DNA of 64,000 nucleotides from an uncultured Muribaculaceae bacterium (GCA_958439725.1 CAUBWJ010000001.1:124001-188000); one strand, 5' to 3'. Counted from the first letter of the stretch, positions 35,532-44,955 are shown. Numbers and translations are program-made. Notes: a model not told the origin generated them from the sequence alone.

Positions 35532-36215
35532 TTATCTATGATAGATACGGAGTATATCCATATCGCCGGGAGAAGTGACTTTCATCAGAGCCTCGTCGCC
35601 GACCACAAGCGCAGGAGAACCGAAACCGGCAGCCTCCATCACCGACGCGTCATCGGTCATGGTGCTGTTGTAAGGTAAAGAATATGCGTGCCGGAGCTTT
35701 GCTGCGTCAAAAGCCTGGGGTGTCTGAATCCGCACGAAAAGGCTGCGGTCAACCGCTTCCGACGCGCCGGCGGGAAGGCGCCGGCGTATCGAATCGGACA
35801 TTTCGAGGACCGGCACAGCACCTGAAGCGCCAGCCTCGATAGCCGATAGAAGCCGTTCAGCAACAGCCCGGGACAGCAACGGTCTGGCCGCATCATGCAC
35901 CATTATGACACCGCTATAATCGGCCGGAAGAGAATCTATGGCGTTCCTGACCGACTGCCAGCGGGTGGCACCTCCGGTAACAATCTCCGGGCTATCGAAT
36001 CCATGCGCCACACACATCTCGTTCCACGCCTCCACCCAGTCACGGGCAAGCACAAGCACTACGCGCGCCCCGGGCAGAGACTCGCGCACGCGCTCCACTG
36101 AGGTCATGAGCAGCGGACGTCCACCGTAATCACAATATTGCTTGGGGCGCGACGCACCGAAGCGCGAGCCGGTGCCCGCCCCCACAATTATCACAGTGAT
36201 GTTCTCAGTCTTCAT
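35532..36215 (-). CDS. ispD: 2-C-methyl-D-erythritol 4-phosphate cytidylyltransferase
   Basis: 227 aa. The nucleotide-binding N-terminus VIIVGAGTGSRFGASRPKQY corresponds to the family AAGxGxRMxxxxPKQ motif; VHDAARPLLS and the TDDASVME motif near the C-terminus complete the signature. It makes CDP-ME, the third step of the MEP pathway (dxr is also in this window). Its ATG overlaps the stop of the S41 protease gene (ATGA), and recG follows after 2 bp. Confidence 0.96.
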   Translation of the reverse strand: MKTENITVIIVGAGTGSRFGASRPKQYCDYGGRPLLMTSVERVRESLPGARVVLVLARDWVEAWNEMCVAHGFDSPEIVTGGATRWQSVRNAIDSLPADYSGVIMVHDAARPLLSRAVAERLLSAIEAGASGAVPVLEMSDSIRRRLPAGASEAVDRSLFVRIQTPQAFDAAKLRHAYSLPYNSTMTDDASVMEAAGFGSPALVVGDEALMKVTSPGDMDILRIYHR

Positions 36216-37849
36216 CGGTTTTCAGCTCCAGATGACTGTGGCGAGAGCACGGTATCATATTCCGCAGGCGTAGTGATTATGCGCACCGCTTCACCATAGA
36301 CCGGGTTAAGCACATTGGCAATCCGGAAATATGTGGACTGCGTGAAAAGGTCGCGGCCAATCAGCGCCTTCATTATGGTCTGTATCACGGGAAGACTGCG
36401 GTCGTACTGCTCCTGATTGAATTTCACGCCTTCCTTTTCGCCGAGGGCGCGGAGACCGTCGAGCATTTCGGGAGTCACGGTAAATTGCTCCACGAATGAA
36501 TCTTCTGTGCGGTATTTCTTGCGGAGGGCCTTGCGGTTCTCGTCAATATAGTTTACGCAATACTGATTCAGAAGACCCTTGGCGACAATATCGCGGTAAT
36601 AGTCGCTGTATTTCGTGGTATCCACGGCCACAAACCGGTCGGGCATAATGCCTCCGCCGCCATAAACGGGGCGACGCAGGCGCAGCGTCTCATAGCGAAG
36701 CGAGTCGGCGAAGTGCACGCTGTCGGCATTGGTGTATTCTCCGTGCTGCAGACGGTCTATAAGCTCATGCTCATAGCTATCTTCCTCTCCGGCCACATAA
36801 GGTTTCTGTATGGAACGGCCTGAAGGAGTGTAATAGCGCTGTGTGGTGAGGCGTATCATCGAGCCGTCGGGGAACGGAAACGGCCGCTGCACGAGTCCTT
36901 TTCCGAACGTGCGGCGCCCTACCACCACTCCGCGGTCATTGTCCTGCATGGCGCCCGCAAGAATCTCGCTTGCCGAAGCCGAGAACTGGTTAACCATCAC
37001 CACTACGCGTCCACGGTTCATTGGACCGTCGGCAACGGTGCGGTAATAGAACGGCTCCACGCGCACGCCTTTGGTGAATACCACCGTGTCGCCTGCGTCG
37101 AGGAAGAGTCCGGCAAGGTCGTAGGCAGCCTTGAGATAGCCGCCGCCATTATCCTCGAGGTCCACAATCACATCGCGCATGCCTTTGGCTGCAAGTTCGG
37201 CCAATGCCTTGCGCACCTCATCGAAGGTGCTCTCGCCGAACCGCGACACGCGTATATAACCCACCCCGGGTGCGGCCATAAAAGAGGCGTCGACACTCGC
37301 AATTGGAATATCATCACGCACTATGCGGAACTCTATGGGTTCTTTCGCGCCCTTGCGGAGCACATTGACATTCACTACGGAGCCTTTGGGGCCGCGCAGT
37401 ATCTTCTGGATGTCGGTATTCTTTTTCTTCACGCCCGATATGACGGTGTCGTTGGCCGACAATATGCGGTCACCGGCCAGAAGGCCCACTTTCTCGGAGG
37501 GCCCGCCGGGCACGGTCTGCACCACATAAAGCGTATCGTTGAGCATGTTGAACTGGATACCGATGCCTGAGAAATTGCCCTGCAGAGGCTCGGTCAGTTC
37601 ACGTGTCTCCTCCGGATTAGTGTAGGTGGAATGCGGGTCGAGCTTCTTGAGCATCGCCACGATACCGGCCTCCACTATGTCTCCGGAATTCACCGTGTCC
37701 ACATAAAATTTTTCTATAATCTGTTCGGCATAATTGAGCTTCTGAATCGGGGGAAACTCCGGTTTGAGCGGAGGCGCCGAAAACGCCGTACCGGCCGCGG
37801 CTACAAAGGCGAGCATGGCCGGAAGTATTCTTTTGGTGTTTATTTTCAT
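36212..37849 (-). CDS. S41-family C-terminal processing peptidase, secreted
   Basis: 545 aa. Signal peptide MKINTKRILPAMLAFVAAAGTAFSA. The PDZ domain is around 85-170 (PGGPSEKVGLLAGDRILSANDT), followed by the tail-specific protease fold with the catalytic Ser in NQFSASASEILAGA and Lys in RTFGKGLVQ. It cleaves periplasmic proteins from their C-terminal tails. A C-terminal extension of about 180 residues follows the catalytic domain. Between coaD (15 bp) and ispD (4-bp overlap). Confidence 0.95.
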   Translation of the reverse strand: MKINTKRILPAMLAFVAAAGTAFSAPPLKPEFPPIQKLNYAEQIIEKFYVDTVNSGDIVEAGIVAMLKKLDPHSTYTNPEETRELTEPLQGNFSGIGIQFNMLNDTLYVVQTVPGGPSEKVGLLAGDRILSANDTVISGVKKKNTDIQKILRGPKGSVVNVNVLRKGAKEPIEFRIVRDDIPIASVDASFMAAPGVGYIRVSRFGESTFDEVRKALAELAAKGMRDVIVDLEDNGGGYLKAAYDLAGLFLDAGDTVVFTKGVRVEPFYYRTVADGPMNRGRVVVMVNQFSASASEILAGAMQDNDRGVVVGRRTFGKGLVQRPFPFPDGSMIRLTTQRYYTPSGRSIQKPYVAGEEDSYEHELIDRLQHGEYTNADSVHFADSLRYETLRLRRPVYGGGGIMPDRFVAVDTTKYSDYYRDIVAKGLLNQYCVNYIDENRKALRKKYRTEDSFVEQFTVTPEMLDGLRALGEKEGVKFNQEQYDRSLPVIQTIMKALIGRDLFTQSTYFRIANVLNPVYGEAVRIITTPAEYDTVLSPQSSGAENR

Positions 37850-37864
37850 TGGTTTCTGATGTTT

Positions 37865-38359
37865 CTATTTTGTGTTTTCATTATTCGGGATACCGCCGGG
37901 GAGGAACCGCGAGGTGTCTACCCCGTATTTTTCCAGCTCGCGCACCATGCTCGAGCTAAGTGCTGCCAGTTCCGGCTCCGCGAAGAGAAGCACGGTATCT
38001 ATGCCGGATATCATGCGGTTGACCTCCGCCATGCCGCGCTCATATTCAAAATCGGCCACATTGCGCACTCCGCGCAGAAGCCAGCGGGCGCCGCAGCTGC
38101 GGGCGGCATCGACGGTGAGACCGCTCCAGGAAATCACATCTACACCGTCGAGGCCTTCAACCGCGCGGCGCACGGCCTCAAGACGCCTCTCTCTCTCGGC
38201 TCCATCGGTGCCTTTGGAATCGTTGACGCCGATCACAACCGTCACATGGTCGAAAAGTTCGAGGCCGCGGCGCAACACCGAGAGGTGTCCGAGCGTAAAC
38301 GGATTGAACGAGCCGGCGAATACCGCCCGACGCTCTTCTTCAGGAAATCTGCGAGTCAT
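37865..38359 (-). CDS. coaD: Phosphopantetheine adenylyltransferase
   Basis: 164 aa from ATG 38359, which overlaps the end of parE by 20 bp; a TTG at 38365 is less likely. The nucleotidyltransferase motif AGSFNPFTLGHLSV (GSFxPxTxGH) lies at the N-terminus, and LLRGVRNVADFEYE carries the family RGxRNxxDxxYE motif. It makes dephospho-CoA, the penultimate step to CoA. Translationally linked to the topoisomerase gene. Confidence 0.96.
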   Translation of the reverse strand: MTRRFPEEERRAVFAGSFNPFTLGHLSVLRRGLELFDHVTVVIGVNDSKGTDGAERERRLEAVRRAVEGLDGVDVISWSGLTVDAARSCGARWLLRGVRNVADFEYERGMAEVNRMISGIDTVLLFAEPELAALSSSMVRELEKYGVDTSRFLPGGIPNNENTK

Positions 38360-40310
38360 CTTCAACCACGAGGTTTTCGATTATGAAATTCTGGCGCTCC
38401 ACAGAGTTCTTACCCATGTAGAATCTGAGAAGTTCCCCCACTCCGTCCTCTTTATGCATTGAGACTTTGTCGGCGCGCATACCCTCGCCTATGAAACCGC
38501 GGAATTCCTCGGGAGAAATCTCGCCGAGACCTTTGAATCGCGTAATCTCGGCATTGGTGCCCAGACGGTCAATGGCAGTGATGCGTTCGGCGTCGTTGTA
38601 GCAGTAGTAGGTTTCCTGCGGAATGCCGGTCTTGGAGTCACGCCGTTTGGTGGCTTTCTTGTTGCGCACACGGAACAGCGGGGTCTGAAGTATATATACA
38701 TGCCCGCGCTTTATCAGGTCAGGGAAAAACTGCAGGAAGAAAGTCAGGAGAAGAAGGCGTATGTGCATGCCGTCCACATCGGCATCGGTGGCTATTATCA
38801 CCTTGTTGTAACGGAGACCGTCTATACCGTCCTCGATATTGAGAGCGGCCTGCAGCAGATTGAACTCCTCGTTTTCGTAGACCATTTTCTTGGTCTTGGC
38901 GTAGGTGTTTTTCGGTTTGCCGCGCAGCGAGAACACCGCCTGAGTCTCCACATTGCGTATCTTCGTTATTGAGCCGGCAGCCGAGTCTCCCTCGGTAATG
39001 AAGATGGACGATGCCATTTTCTTGGCCTCGTCGCCGCGGGTATCGTTGAGGTGAACGCGGCAGTCAAGCAGTTTCTTGTTGTGGATGCTTATCTTTTTGG
39101 CCTGTTCACGGGCCTTTTTCGTAATGACCGACAGCGACTTTCGCTCGCGCTCGTTGGCGAGGGCCTTCTTCAGTATTATGTCGGCTGTATCTTTCTCGCG
39201 GTGCAGATAATTGTCAAGCTCTTTCTTGATGAAATCGCCCACATATTTGGCCACCGTCGGGCCTTCCGGCCCCATGTCGCGCGAGTTGAGCTTCGTTTTG
39301 GTCTGCGACTCAAACACCGGCTCCTGCACTTTCACCGACACAGCCGCCTGTATGCCGCCGCGAATATCGCTGTATTCAAGATTGGGCTTGCCCAGGAAAT
39401 CCTTTACGGTTCGCGAAACGGCCTCCTTGAACGCCGTGAGATGCGTACCGCCCAGAGGCGTGTGCTGGCCGTTGACAAACGAGTAATATTCCTCGCCATA
39501 CTGATTGGCATGGGTAATCGCCACTTCTATATCTTCACCCTTCAGATGAATTATGGGATAGAGCGGTTCGGCCGTAAGATTGTCGCGAAGGAGATCGAGC
39601 AGACCGTTGCGCGACACATATTTCTGGCCGTTGTAATTTATGGTAAGGCCGGCGTTGAGATAGGTATAGTTCTTTATCAGAGGAAGTATATATTCCTCGT
39701 GATACCGGTAGTTCTTGAAAAGCGAAGCATCGGGCGTAAACTGCACGAGCGTACCGCTGCGGTCGTCGGAGTCCTCCGTCTCTCCCTCATAAAGCAGCTT
39801 GCCGCAGCTGTATTGCGCCACCTTCGTCTTGCCGTCGCGGAAACACTGGATGCGGAAATCCGTTGACAACGCATTCACTGCCTTAAGGCCAACACCGTTC
39901 AAGCCCACCGACTTTTTGAAAGCCTTCGAGTCATATTTGGCGCCCGTATTCATGGTGGATGTGGCGGCAACCATGCGTCCCAGGGGAATGCCTCGGCCAT
40001 AATCTCGCACGGTCACGGTATAATCGGTCACGGTCACCTCAATCTGGCGCCCGTTGCCCATCATGAACTCGTCGATGGAATTATCCATCACCTCCTTGAG
40101 GAGCACATAGATTCCGTCGTCGGAGGCGGTGCCGTCACCAAGCTTGCCTATGTACATGCCGGGGCGCAGACGGATATGTTCCTGCCATTCAAGCGTGACC
40201 ACATCGTCCTCGGTGTATTCCGCCGTGTCTGGCTGCGTTGTGTCGGTGCCAACCACGGCATCTACGGTCTCTATATCATCATTTTCTTTCAGAACCTTGT
40301 CATCCATCAT
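38340..40310 (-). CDS. parE: DNA topoisomerase IV subunit B
   Basis: 656 aa. GHKL ATPase domain: RPGMYIGKLG, EVMDNSIDEF, YGRGIPLG, GLNGVGLKAVNAL; TOPRIM domain: ITEGDSAAGS and the DADVDGMHI metal motif. RNVETQAVFSLRGKPKNT is closer to ParE than to GyrB. It decatenates daughter chromosomes with ParC (not in this window). First gene of the operon; its own promoter lies just upstream. Confidence 0.93.
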   Translation of the reverse strand: MMDDKVLKENDDIETVDAVVGTDTTQPDTAEYTEDDVVTLEWQEHIRLRPGMYIGKLGDGTASDDGIYVLLKEVMDNSIDEFMMGNGRQIEVTVTDYTVTVRDYGRGIPLGRMVAATSTMNTGAKYDSKAFKKSVGLNGVGLKAVNALSTDFRIQCFRDGKTKVAQYSCGKLLYEGETEDSDDRSGTLVQFTPDASLFKNYRYHEEYILPLIKNYTYLNAGLTINYNGQKYVSRNGLLDLLRDNLTAEPLYPIIHLKGEDIEVAITHANQYGEEYYSFVNGQHTPLGGTHLTAFKEAVSRTVKDFLGKPNLEYSDIRGGIQAAVSVKVQEPVFESQTKTKLNSRDMGPEGPTVAKYVGDFIKKELDNYLHREKDTADIILKKALANERERKSLSVITKKAREQAKKISIHNKKLLDCRVHLNDTRGDEAKKMASSIFITEGDSAAGSITKIRNVETQAVFSLRGKPKNTYAKTKKMVYENEEFNLLQAALNIEDGIDGLRYNKVIIATDADVDGMHIRLLLLTFFLQFFPDLIKRGHVYILQTPLFRVRNKKATKRRDSKTGIPQETYYCYNDAERITAIDRLGTNAEITRFKGLGEISPEEFRGFIGEGMRADKVSMHKEDGVGELLRFYMGKNSVERQNFIIENLVVEDDSQIS

Positions 40311-40334
40311 TCAGTTTCTTGAAGCTTCAACCCA

Positions 40335-40366
40335 CAAATTTACAAAAAATTTGCCTCTCCGCCAAC
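40335..40366 (-). promoter_or_regulatory. Promoter of the parE-coaD-S41-ispD-recG operon
   Basis: On the minus strand: GTTG (40363-40366), 20-nt spacer, TAAATTTG (40335-40342); 24 bp before the ATG. Confidence 0.7.
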
Positions 40367-40526
40367 CGGCACCTTCAATTCACTGTATTTCAATAGATTT
40401 AATTACATAACATAGTTACAGACACGAAGTTTAATGTCGTGTGATATATTCGTTATTTTATTCTTGATTACGCAATTATCTTTATTCTCTGCGACTATTC
40501 AAATTTACTCTGACAACAATACAAAG

Positions 40527-41228
40527 CTATACACCCGATTTAAATTGGTTTATCTGTGAGCAGACACGGTTTATATGATCTAACCCGTAAAGAAGAGAAT
40601 TGCTGTCGATGTCCATCCACGAGAATAGGGTCTTTATCTTGGTATAGATATTAATCACGTAGGAAGTGTCGATAGTCGATGTATTGGTCGCAAAGCAGAT
40701 GGTCTCATGGTGCGCGATGCGGTTTCGCAATGAGTTTACCTTGTCGAGTTCATTGAAGATATATGTCTGGTTGTACTGCATCTCCCTCGATGAGCGCGGT
40801 TTGTTTGGAAATATGGATAGCAGGTTGCGTCCCGTCACTCGGTATTGTATCGGGGAAAACATGTATTTCCAGATACCGAACTCCATCTCCGCCAGCAGTT
40901 TCGGGTGAGAATAGGAATGAGACTGCTGTAATTTCTTGTGGGCAAATGTTATTATGTCGCGGGTCTTACGCAATATCGGCTCCGAGAAAACGCCGTCCGG
41001 CATTATGGAGTCGCGAAGCCATTCCTCACCGAGATTTTCAGTAAGTTTGCGGTCGATGGCGTTTCTAAGTGCGACCTCGAAGCAGCTTACAATAGTGAAC
41101 ATCTCCTGCGAAATCTGAAGATTGTATCGGTAGAGCGTCATCGCCTTGCGGGTGTCGCCTCCGCAGGCTGTCAGATATCGCTCCATTCGCTTGGAGGACA
41201 TTATTTTCTCGAAGTCGGCATATTTCAT
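40527..41228 (-). CDS. Abi-family (AbiD/F-like) HEPN protein
   Basis: 233 aa, all alpha-helical in appearance. It fits the Abi_2/AbiD-AbiF family: N-terminal LTACGGDTRKAMTLYRYNLQISQEMF, CFEVALRNAIDRKL, and near residues 168-175 LRNRIAHHE, which supplies the R-x4-H motif (R168, H173) of HEPN ribonucleases. Known for the family: abortive-infection phage resistance in lactococci and presumed RNase activity. No phage, integrase or other defence gene adjoins it. The region 40311-41694 is AT-richer than the core genes on each side. Confidence 0.85.
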   Translation of the reverse strand: MKYADFEKIMSSKRMERYLTACGGDTRKAMTLYRYNLQISQEMFTIVSCFEVALRNAIDRKLTENLGEEWLRDSIMPDGVFSEPILRKTRDIITFAHKKLQQSHSYSHPKLLAEMEFGIWKYMFSPIQYRVTGRNLLSIFPNKPRSSREMQYNQTYIFNELDKVNSLRNRIAHHETICFATNTSTIDTSYVINIYTKIKTLFSWMDIDSNSLLYGLDHINRVCSQINQFKSGV

Positions 41229-41265
41229 ATTTCATCTGATTACTGAAATCTTTTATGAAGAATGT

Positions 41266-41296
41266 TTTGTTTTTAAGATAAAAAGCACTACCTTTG
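41266..41296 (+). promoter_or_regulatory. Consensus promoter beside the HEPN gene
   Basis: TTTG (41266-41269), 19-nt spacer, TACCTTTG (41289-41296). It points away from the HEPN gene and straight into a terminator starting at 41308. Confidence 0.75.
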
Positions 41297-41299
41297 AAG

Positions 41300-41348
41300 T
41301 GTTGAATCCCGGTAGCCCCTGTATATCAAGCTATCGGGTTTTGTTTTA
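41300..41348 (+). ncRNA. Candidate tiny RNA (about 45 nt): promoter immediately followed by terminator
   Basis: From the expected start (about 41300) the transcript would contain only GTTGAATC and the hairpin CCCGGTAGC / GCTATCGGG (41308-41316, 41330-41338; one G-U pair), then TTTTGTTTTA. No ORF fits. It could also be an attenuator or an insulator. Confidence 0.45.
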
Positions 41349-41561
41349 TCCCTACAAAATGTAGAGAGGCAGCCATTGCCTTAAATATCACCATGAATTG
41401 TTATTGGCTTCATATTTTGCTGTGTCCTTAAGTCATTATATACTCTATATGCAAAGTTATACATTGAGATTAGAATACCAACTATTTAGGCATATAACAT
41501 TCCCACACAAAAAACAGACGACAAACGGCACCTTAACTTTTTTATTTTCTCAGTGCATTAG

Positions 41562-41593
41562 TTTGCTTATGCCAATGATTTATATTAGATTTG
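41562..41593 (+). promoter_or_regulatory. Promoter of the 41695 gene
   Basis: TTTG (41562-41565), 20-nt spacer, TAGATTTG (41586-41593); leader about 97 nt. Full consensus match. Confidence 0.82.
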
Positions 41594-41694
41594 CAATAGT
41601 TACAGAAAGAATTCCGGCAAGATTATTTCAGAAGCATGTTTACCGGGATGCTTGCCATGGAAAGAACCATTCATTAACATTAAACCGTTTACTT

Positions 41695-42249
41695 ATGAAA
41701 CGCATTCTCTCACTTGCCTTATGCCTGTTCGCAGCAGGTGTAACCTTTGCCCAGAGCTATGAACCGAAATGGGTGGGCGATGTCAACATCGTCACTTTCG
41801 ACACCGACACCGTGACAACTCCCGCAGAGAAATCAAACGTGCAGATAAAGACCTCCGACTCGGCCGGACGCATTCTTTTCGGCATAGGCAACACCCGACG
41901 CAAAATTGTGATAAAAGGAGGTCGCTCGGCCGTTCAGCTCCAGCCTACCGATACCGTAACCCTCATCGTGCGCTGCAAGGACAATGATTATGACCCGACA
42001 TCATTTATCCAGGTGGTGAAATTCGAGGAAAAGAAAAAAGAACGCAAAGCCGAAATATCCAACGTAAACTGGCTTGGCAGCGTTTCGGAAGGCAACATGA
42101 CCTATGTTCCTTATCAGGCCGACAAGTACGGTTCCAACTCTTACATACTCAAATTCAAGGCAGAACCCGGTGAATTCGGCGTGCGCAATTTCAACCCCGA
42201 GAACGTCGACGAACGCTCTATGGTTTTCTATTGTTTCGGACTGCACTAA
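41695..42249 (+). CDS. Secreted protein of unknown function
   Basis: 184 aa from ATG 41695; the longer open frame upstream contains the promoter and is not coding. Signal peptide MKRILSLALCLFAAGVTFAQ, cleaved before or at Q20. The mature part (about 165 aa) is beta-rich and charged, with two motifs GRILFGIGNTRRKIVIKGG and EFGVRNFNPENVDERSMVF. I recognise no domain. The GNAT gene starts 4 bp after its stop, so the two are probably in one transcript. Confidence 0.8.
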   Translation: MKRILSLALCLFAAGVTFAQSYEPKWVGDVNIVTFDTDTVTTPAEKSNVQIKTSDSAGRILFGIGNTRRKIVIKGGRSAVQLQPTDTVTLIVRCKDNDYDPTSFIQVVKFEEKKKERKAEISNVNWLGSVSEGNMTYVPYQADKYGSNSYILKFKAEPGEFGVRNFNPENVDERSMVFYCFGLH

Positions 42250-42252
42250 GCA

Positions 42253-42774
42253 ATGGAAGGGGCAGAATCGCCACAATTATTGTCCGTCCGCAGGGCCACG
42301 CCTTCCGACCTCGACTCGATAATGGTCGTGATTGACGCGGCGCGCGCCATAATGCGCGCCACGGGCAATCTCACACAATGGCCTGAAGGATACCCCTCGC
42401 GGATTACGATAGAACATGACATCAAGTCAGGCAATTTCTACATAATATGTGACGCCAACGGCGCCGCGCAGGGATGCTTCGCCTTGATTTCCGGCCCGGA
42501 CCCCACTTATGCCCGGATAGAGGGGGAGTGGCTTAACGACAAGCCTTACGGCGTGATTCACCGCCTCGCCTCAAAAGGAGAACAACGGGGAGTAGCCGAT
42601 GCGTGCCTCGACTTCTGCCTTGCGCAGAAAGACGTTATCAGAATTGACACCCATGCCGACAACCGTCCCATGCTCCGCTGGCTTGAAAAGCGGGGATTCA
42701 CGCATTGCGGCGTAATCCATATCGCCGACGGCTCGCCACGCGAAGCCTTTATGCTCGACCGTAGCCATGAATAG
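42253..42774 (+). CDS. GNAT-family N-acetyltransferase
   Basis: 173 aa. The acetyl-CoA site is seen in VIHRLASKGEQRGVADACLDF (the R/Q-x-x-G-x-A region reads KGEQRGVA) and the C-terminal NRPMLRWLEKRGFTHCGV. The N-terminus VRRATPSDLDSIMVVIDAARAIMR is typical of bacterial GNATs of the RimI type. The acceptor is unknown. It overlaps the next glycosyltransferase gene by 8 bp. Confidence 0.92.
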   Translation: MEGAESPQLLSVRRATPSDLDSIMVVIDAARAIMRATGNLTQWPEGYPSRITIEHDIKSGNFYIICDANGAAQGCFALISGPDPTYARIEGEWLNDKPYGVIHRLASKGEQRGVADACLDFCLAQKDVIRIDTHADNRPMLRWLEKRGFTHCGVIHIADGSPREAFMLDRSHE

Positions 42775-43732
42775 ACCACAAGCCACAGTCTCGATAATCG
42801 TGCCCGTATACAATCCGGGCCCTTACCTGCGCGCCTGCATAGATAGCGCTTTAGGCCAGACCTACAGAGATATAGAGTTAATTCTGGTAGATGACGGCTC
42901 TACAGACGGTTCATCAGCGGTTATCGACCGTTATGCGGCATCAGACTCCCGTGTAACTACCCTACGCCAGCCCAACCGTGGGCTCTCCGCTGCCCGGAAT
43001 GCCGGACTTGACATCGCGCAGGGCGATTTCATAACTTTTCTGGATGCCGACGACATCCTTCATCCCCGCTTCATAGAACTTCTCACGGAACAGCTTAATG
43101 CCGGCGCCGACATCGCCGCTTGTGATTTCACCCGCAAGGAAACGGAGCTGACAGACGCTGTCCGCGACGAAGAACTGATATCGATGTCAGGCCATGATGC
43201 CCTCGAATCAATGCTATACCAGACCTCACGACTGCGCCACTCCGCATGGGGCAAGATTTACCGCCGTGAGCTCTGGAACGGCCTCAGATATCCAGACTGC
43301 TGGTTCGAAGACCTCCACATATCCGCCGACCTTTTTCCCAAAGCCGCCAGTTTGACTTTCATCCCCGCGAAACTTTATTTTTACCGCGACAACCCTGACG
43401 GGTTCATGGCCAGGAAAGACGGCTCTCGCTTCGACGCGGTAAAAGCCACCATAAACGTGTGGGCCATAACTTCCTCAATCAGCGGGGCCCTGCAACGCGC
43501 CTCCACCGACCGGATTCTGAGCGCAGCCCTGAATTTCCTGGTCATGGCTGTACGCCACCGCATCCCGGTGAGCGCGAAGAATATGGAATTGTGCATCAGC
43601 CTCATAAAATTACACCGCAAAAACACGCTTATGAACCCTCTGTGCCGCCGCAAGAACCGGCTGGGAGCCTTGGCTTCATACCTCGGTGTGCTCACGGTGC
43701 TGAAACTTGCCTGCCGCAAGAGCGGAAAATAA
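42767..43732 (+). CDS. Family 2 glycosyltransferase
   Basis: 321 aa. GT-A fold: SIIVPVYNPGPYLRACIDSALGQTYRDIELILVDDGSTD at the N-terminus, RGLSAARNAGLDIAQG and the metal-binding FLDADD near 85-90. No membrane helices, so a cytoplasmic enzyme that adds a sugar to a surface glycan precursor. The C-terminal part has the basic SAKNMELCISLIKLHRKN region. Follows the GNAT gene with overlap. Confidence 0.93.
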   Translation: MNRPQATVSIIVPVYNPGPYLRACIDSALGQTYRDIELILVDDGSTDGSSAVIDRYAASDSRVTTLRQPNRGLSAARNAGLDIAQGDFITFLDADDILHPRFIELLTEQLNAGADIAACDFTRKETELTDAVRDEELISMSGHDALESMLYQTSRLRHSAWGKIYRRELWNGLRYPDCWFEDLHISADLFPKAASLTFIPAKLYFYRDNPDGFMARKDGSRFDAVKATINVWAITSSISGALQRASTDRILSAALNFLVMAVRHRIPVSAKNMELCISLIKLHRKNTLMNPLCRRKNRLGALASYLGVLTVLKLACRKSGK

Positions 43733-43765
43733 TAACATTAGGCTGAAACATAGTCTCAAAATGAT

Positions 43766-43773
43766 TATATTTG
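43766..43773 (+). promoter_or_regulatory. -7 box before the TlpA-like gene
   Basis: TATATTTG, 31 bp before the ATG; no clear -33 box. Confidence 0.5.
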
Positions 43774-43804
43774 CCAAAAATTTCAAACCCATTCACAAAA
43801 CAAC

Positions 43805-44908
43805 ATGAAAATTTTTGCAATAGCAGCGGCAGTGGCGGCTGCGCTCGGCATTTCCGCCCAGGCTGCCGATGTTAATCCGGTAATGGTAGTCAAGACCGCC
43901 GCTTCGCCCGACACAATAAAATTTCTGGTGATGACCACCGCGCCCGACGAGCTCAAGCCCGATCCCGAGACGCGCCGTCAGCTCACGCTCCTTCCGGGTC
44001 AGACCGAGGCCGTCCTTTCCCCCGGTGAAACTGACGAAGAGCCCCTGCATTATCTGCTCTATCAGCAGACGCCCCAGGGCATGAGAACCGTAGGCGACAT
44101 TTACCGTGCTCCGGGCCAGACCATAACCATAGACCTTTCGGCAGACCCGGCCACCGTAAGCGGCTCTCCCCTCATGGACAACATCAATGCCGCCCGTCAA
44201 AGTATTGCCCCCGCCATGAAAGCGATATCAGAGGCTGTCAAGGCACGCGACGAGGAAGCTTACCACAAAGCTGTTGAACAGACCCGCAAGGGCGCCGCTG
44301 ACTTCATCCGCAATAATCCATCAAATCCGGGTTCCATCGAGCTGATGAATATACTCTCTTCCGATCAGATGGACGTGGCCGAAATGATTAAACCCGAGGC
44401 CAAAGAGGACATCAACGGCCCCATGTATGATTATTACATGAGCCGTTTCAAGGCCGCACAGCAGCGCAAAATCCAGGCCGAGAAAGTGGCTCCCGGCAAG
44501 CCCGCTCCCGATTTCAGCCTGCCCGACCCGACCGGCAAGATGGTGAGCCTCTCTTCGCTCAAAGGCAAATACGTGATGCTCGACTTCTGGGGCTCATGGT
44601 GCGGATGGTGCATCAAAGGCATTCCCCAGATGAAAGAGCAGTACGAGCGTCTGAAGGACAAAGTGTACTTTGTGAGCATAGCCTGCAACGACTCCAAGCA
44701 GGCCTGGACCGCCGCCCTTGAGAAATATAACATGCCGTGGATTCAGCTCTGGAGCGACCCCGACATCCTCGCCACCGAATCGGTGATGACACTCTATGCC
44801 GTGGAAGGCTTCCCGACCAAATTCATCATCGGCCCCGACGGAAACATCGTCAACAAAGTTGTCGGTGAAGACCCCTCGTTCTACGACCTCTTTGACAATC
44901 TGAAATAA
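43805..44908 (+). CDS. TlpA-like periplasmic thioredoxin-fold protein
   Basis: 367 aa. Signal peptide of about 21 residues. The N-terminal 200 residues are the helical/beta region common to Bacteroidetes DUF4369-type proteins. The C-terminal thioredoxin domain (about 230-367) has the redox motif SWCGWC (C266, C269) after VMLDFWG and the cis-Pro region VEGFPTKFIIGPDG. It probably reduces disulfides or acts in cytochrome maturation-like thiol exchange. The next gene encodes a related protein that lacks both cysteines. Confidence 0.92.
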   Translation: MKIFAIAAAVAAALGISAQAADVNPVMVVKTAASPDTIKFLVMTTAPDELKPDPETRRQLTLLPGQTEAVLSPGETDEEPLHYLLYQQTPQGMRTVGDIYRAPGQTITIDLSADPATVSGSPLMDNINAARQSIAPAMKAISEAVKARDEEAYHKAVEQTRKGAADFIRNNPSNPGSIELMNILSSDQMDVAEMIKPEAKEDINGPMYDYYMSRFKAAQQRKIQAEKVAPGKPAPDFSLPDPTGKMVSLSSLKGKYVMLDFWGSWCGWCIKGIPQMKEQYERLKDKVYFVSIACNDSKQAWTAALEKYNMPWIQLWSDPDILATESVMTLYAVEGFPTKFIIGPDGNIVNKVVGEDPSFYDLFDNLK

Positions 44909-44955
44909 CCGGGAATCTATCCCCGCATCAATACATTTATACATACCATCGTTTT

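Noticed and set aside
41398..41694. N-terminal extension of the secreted 41695 protein
   Set aside because: Contains a full consensus promoter (41562-41593), and the signal peptide begins exactly at ATG 41695.
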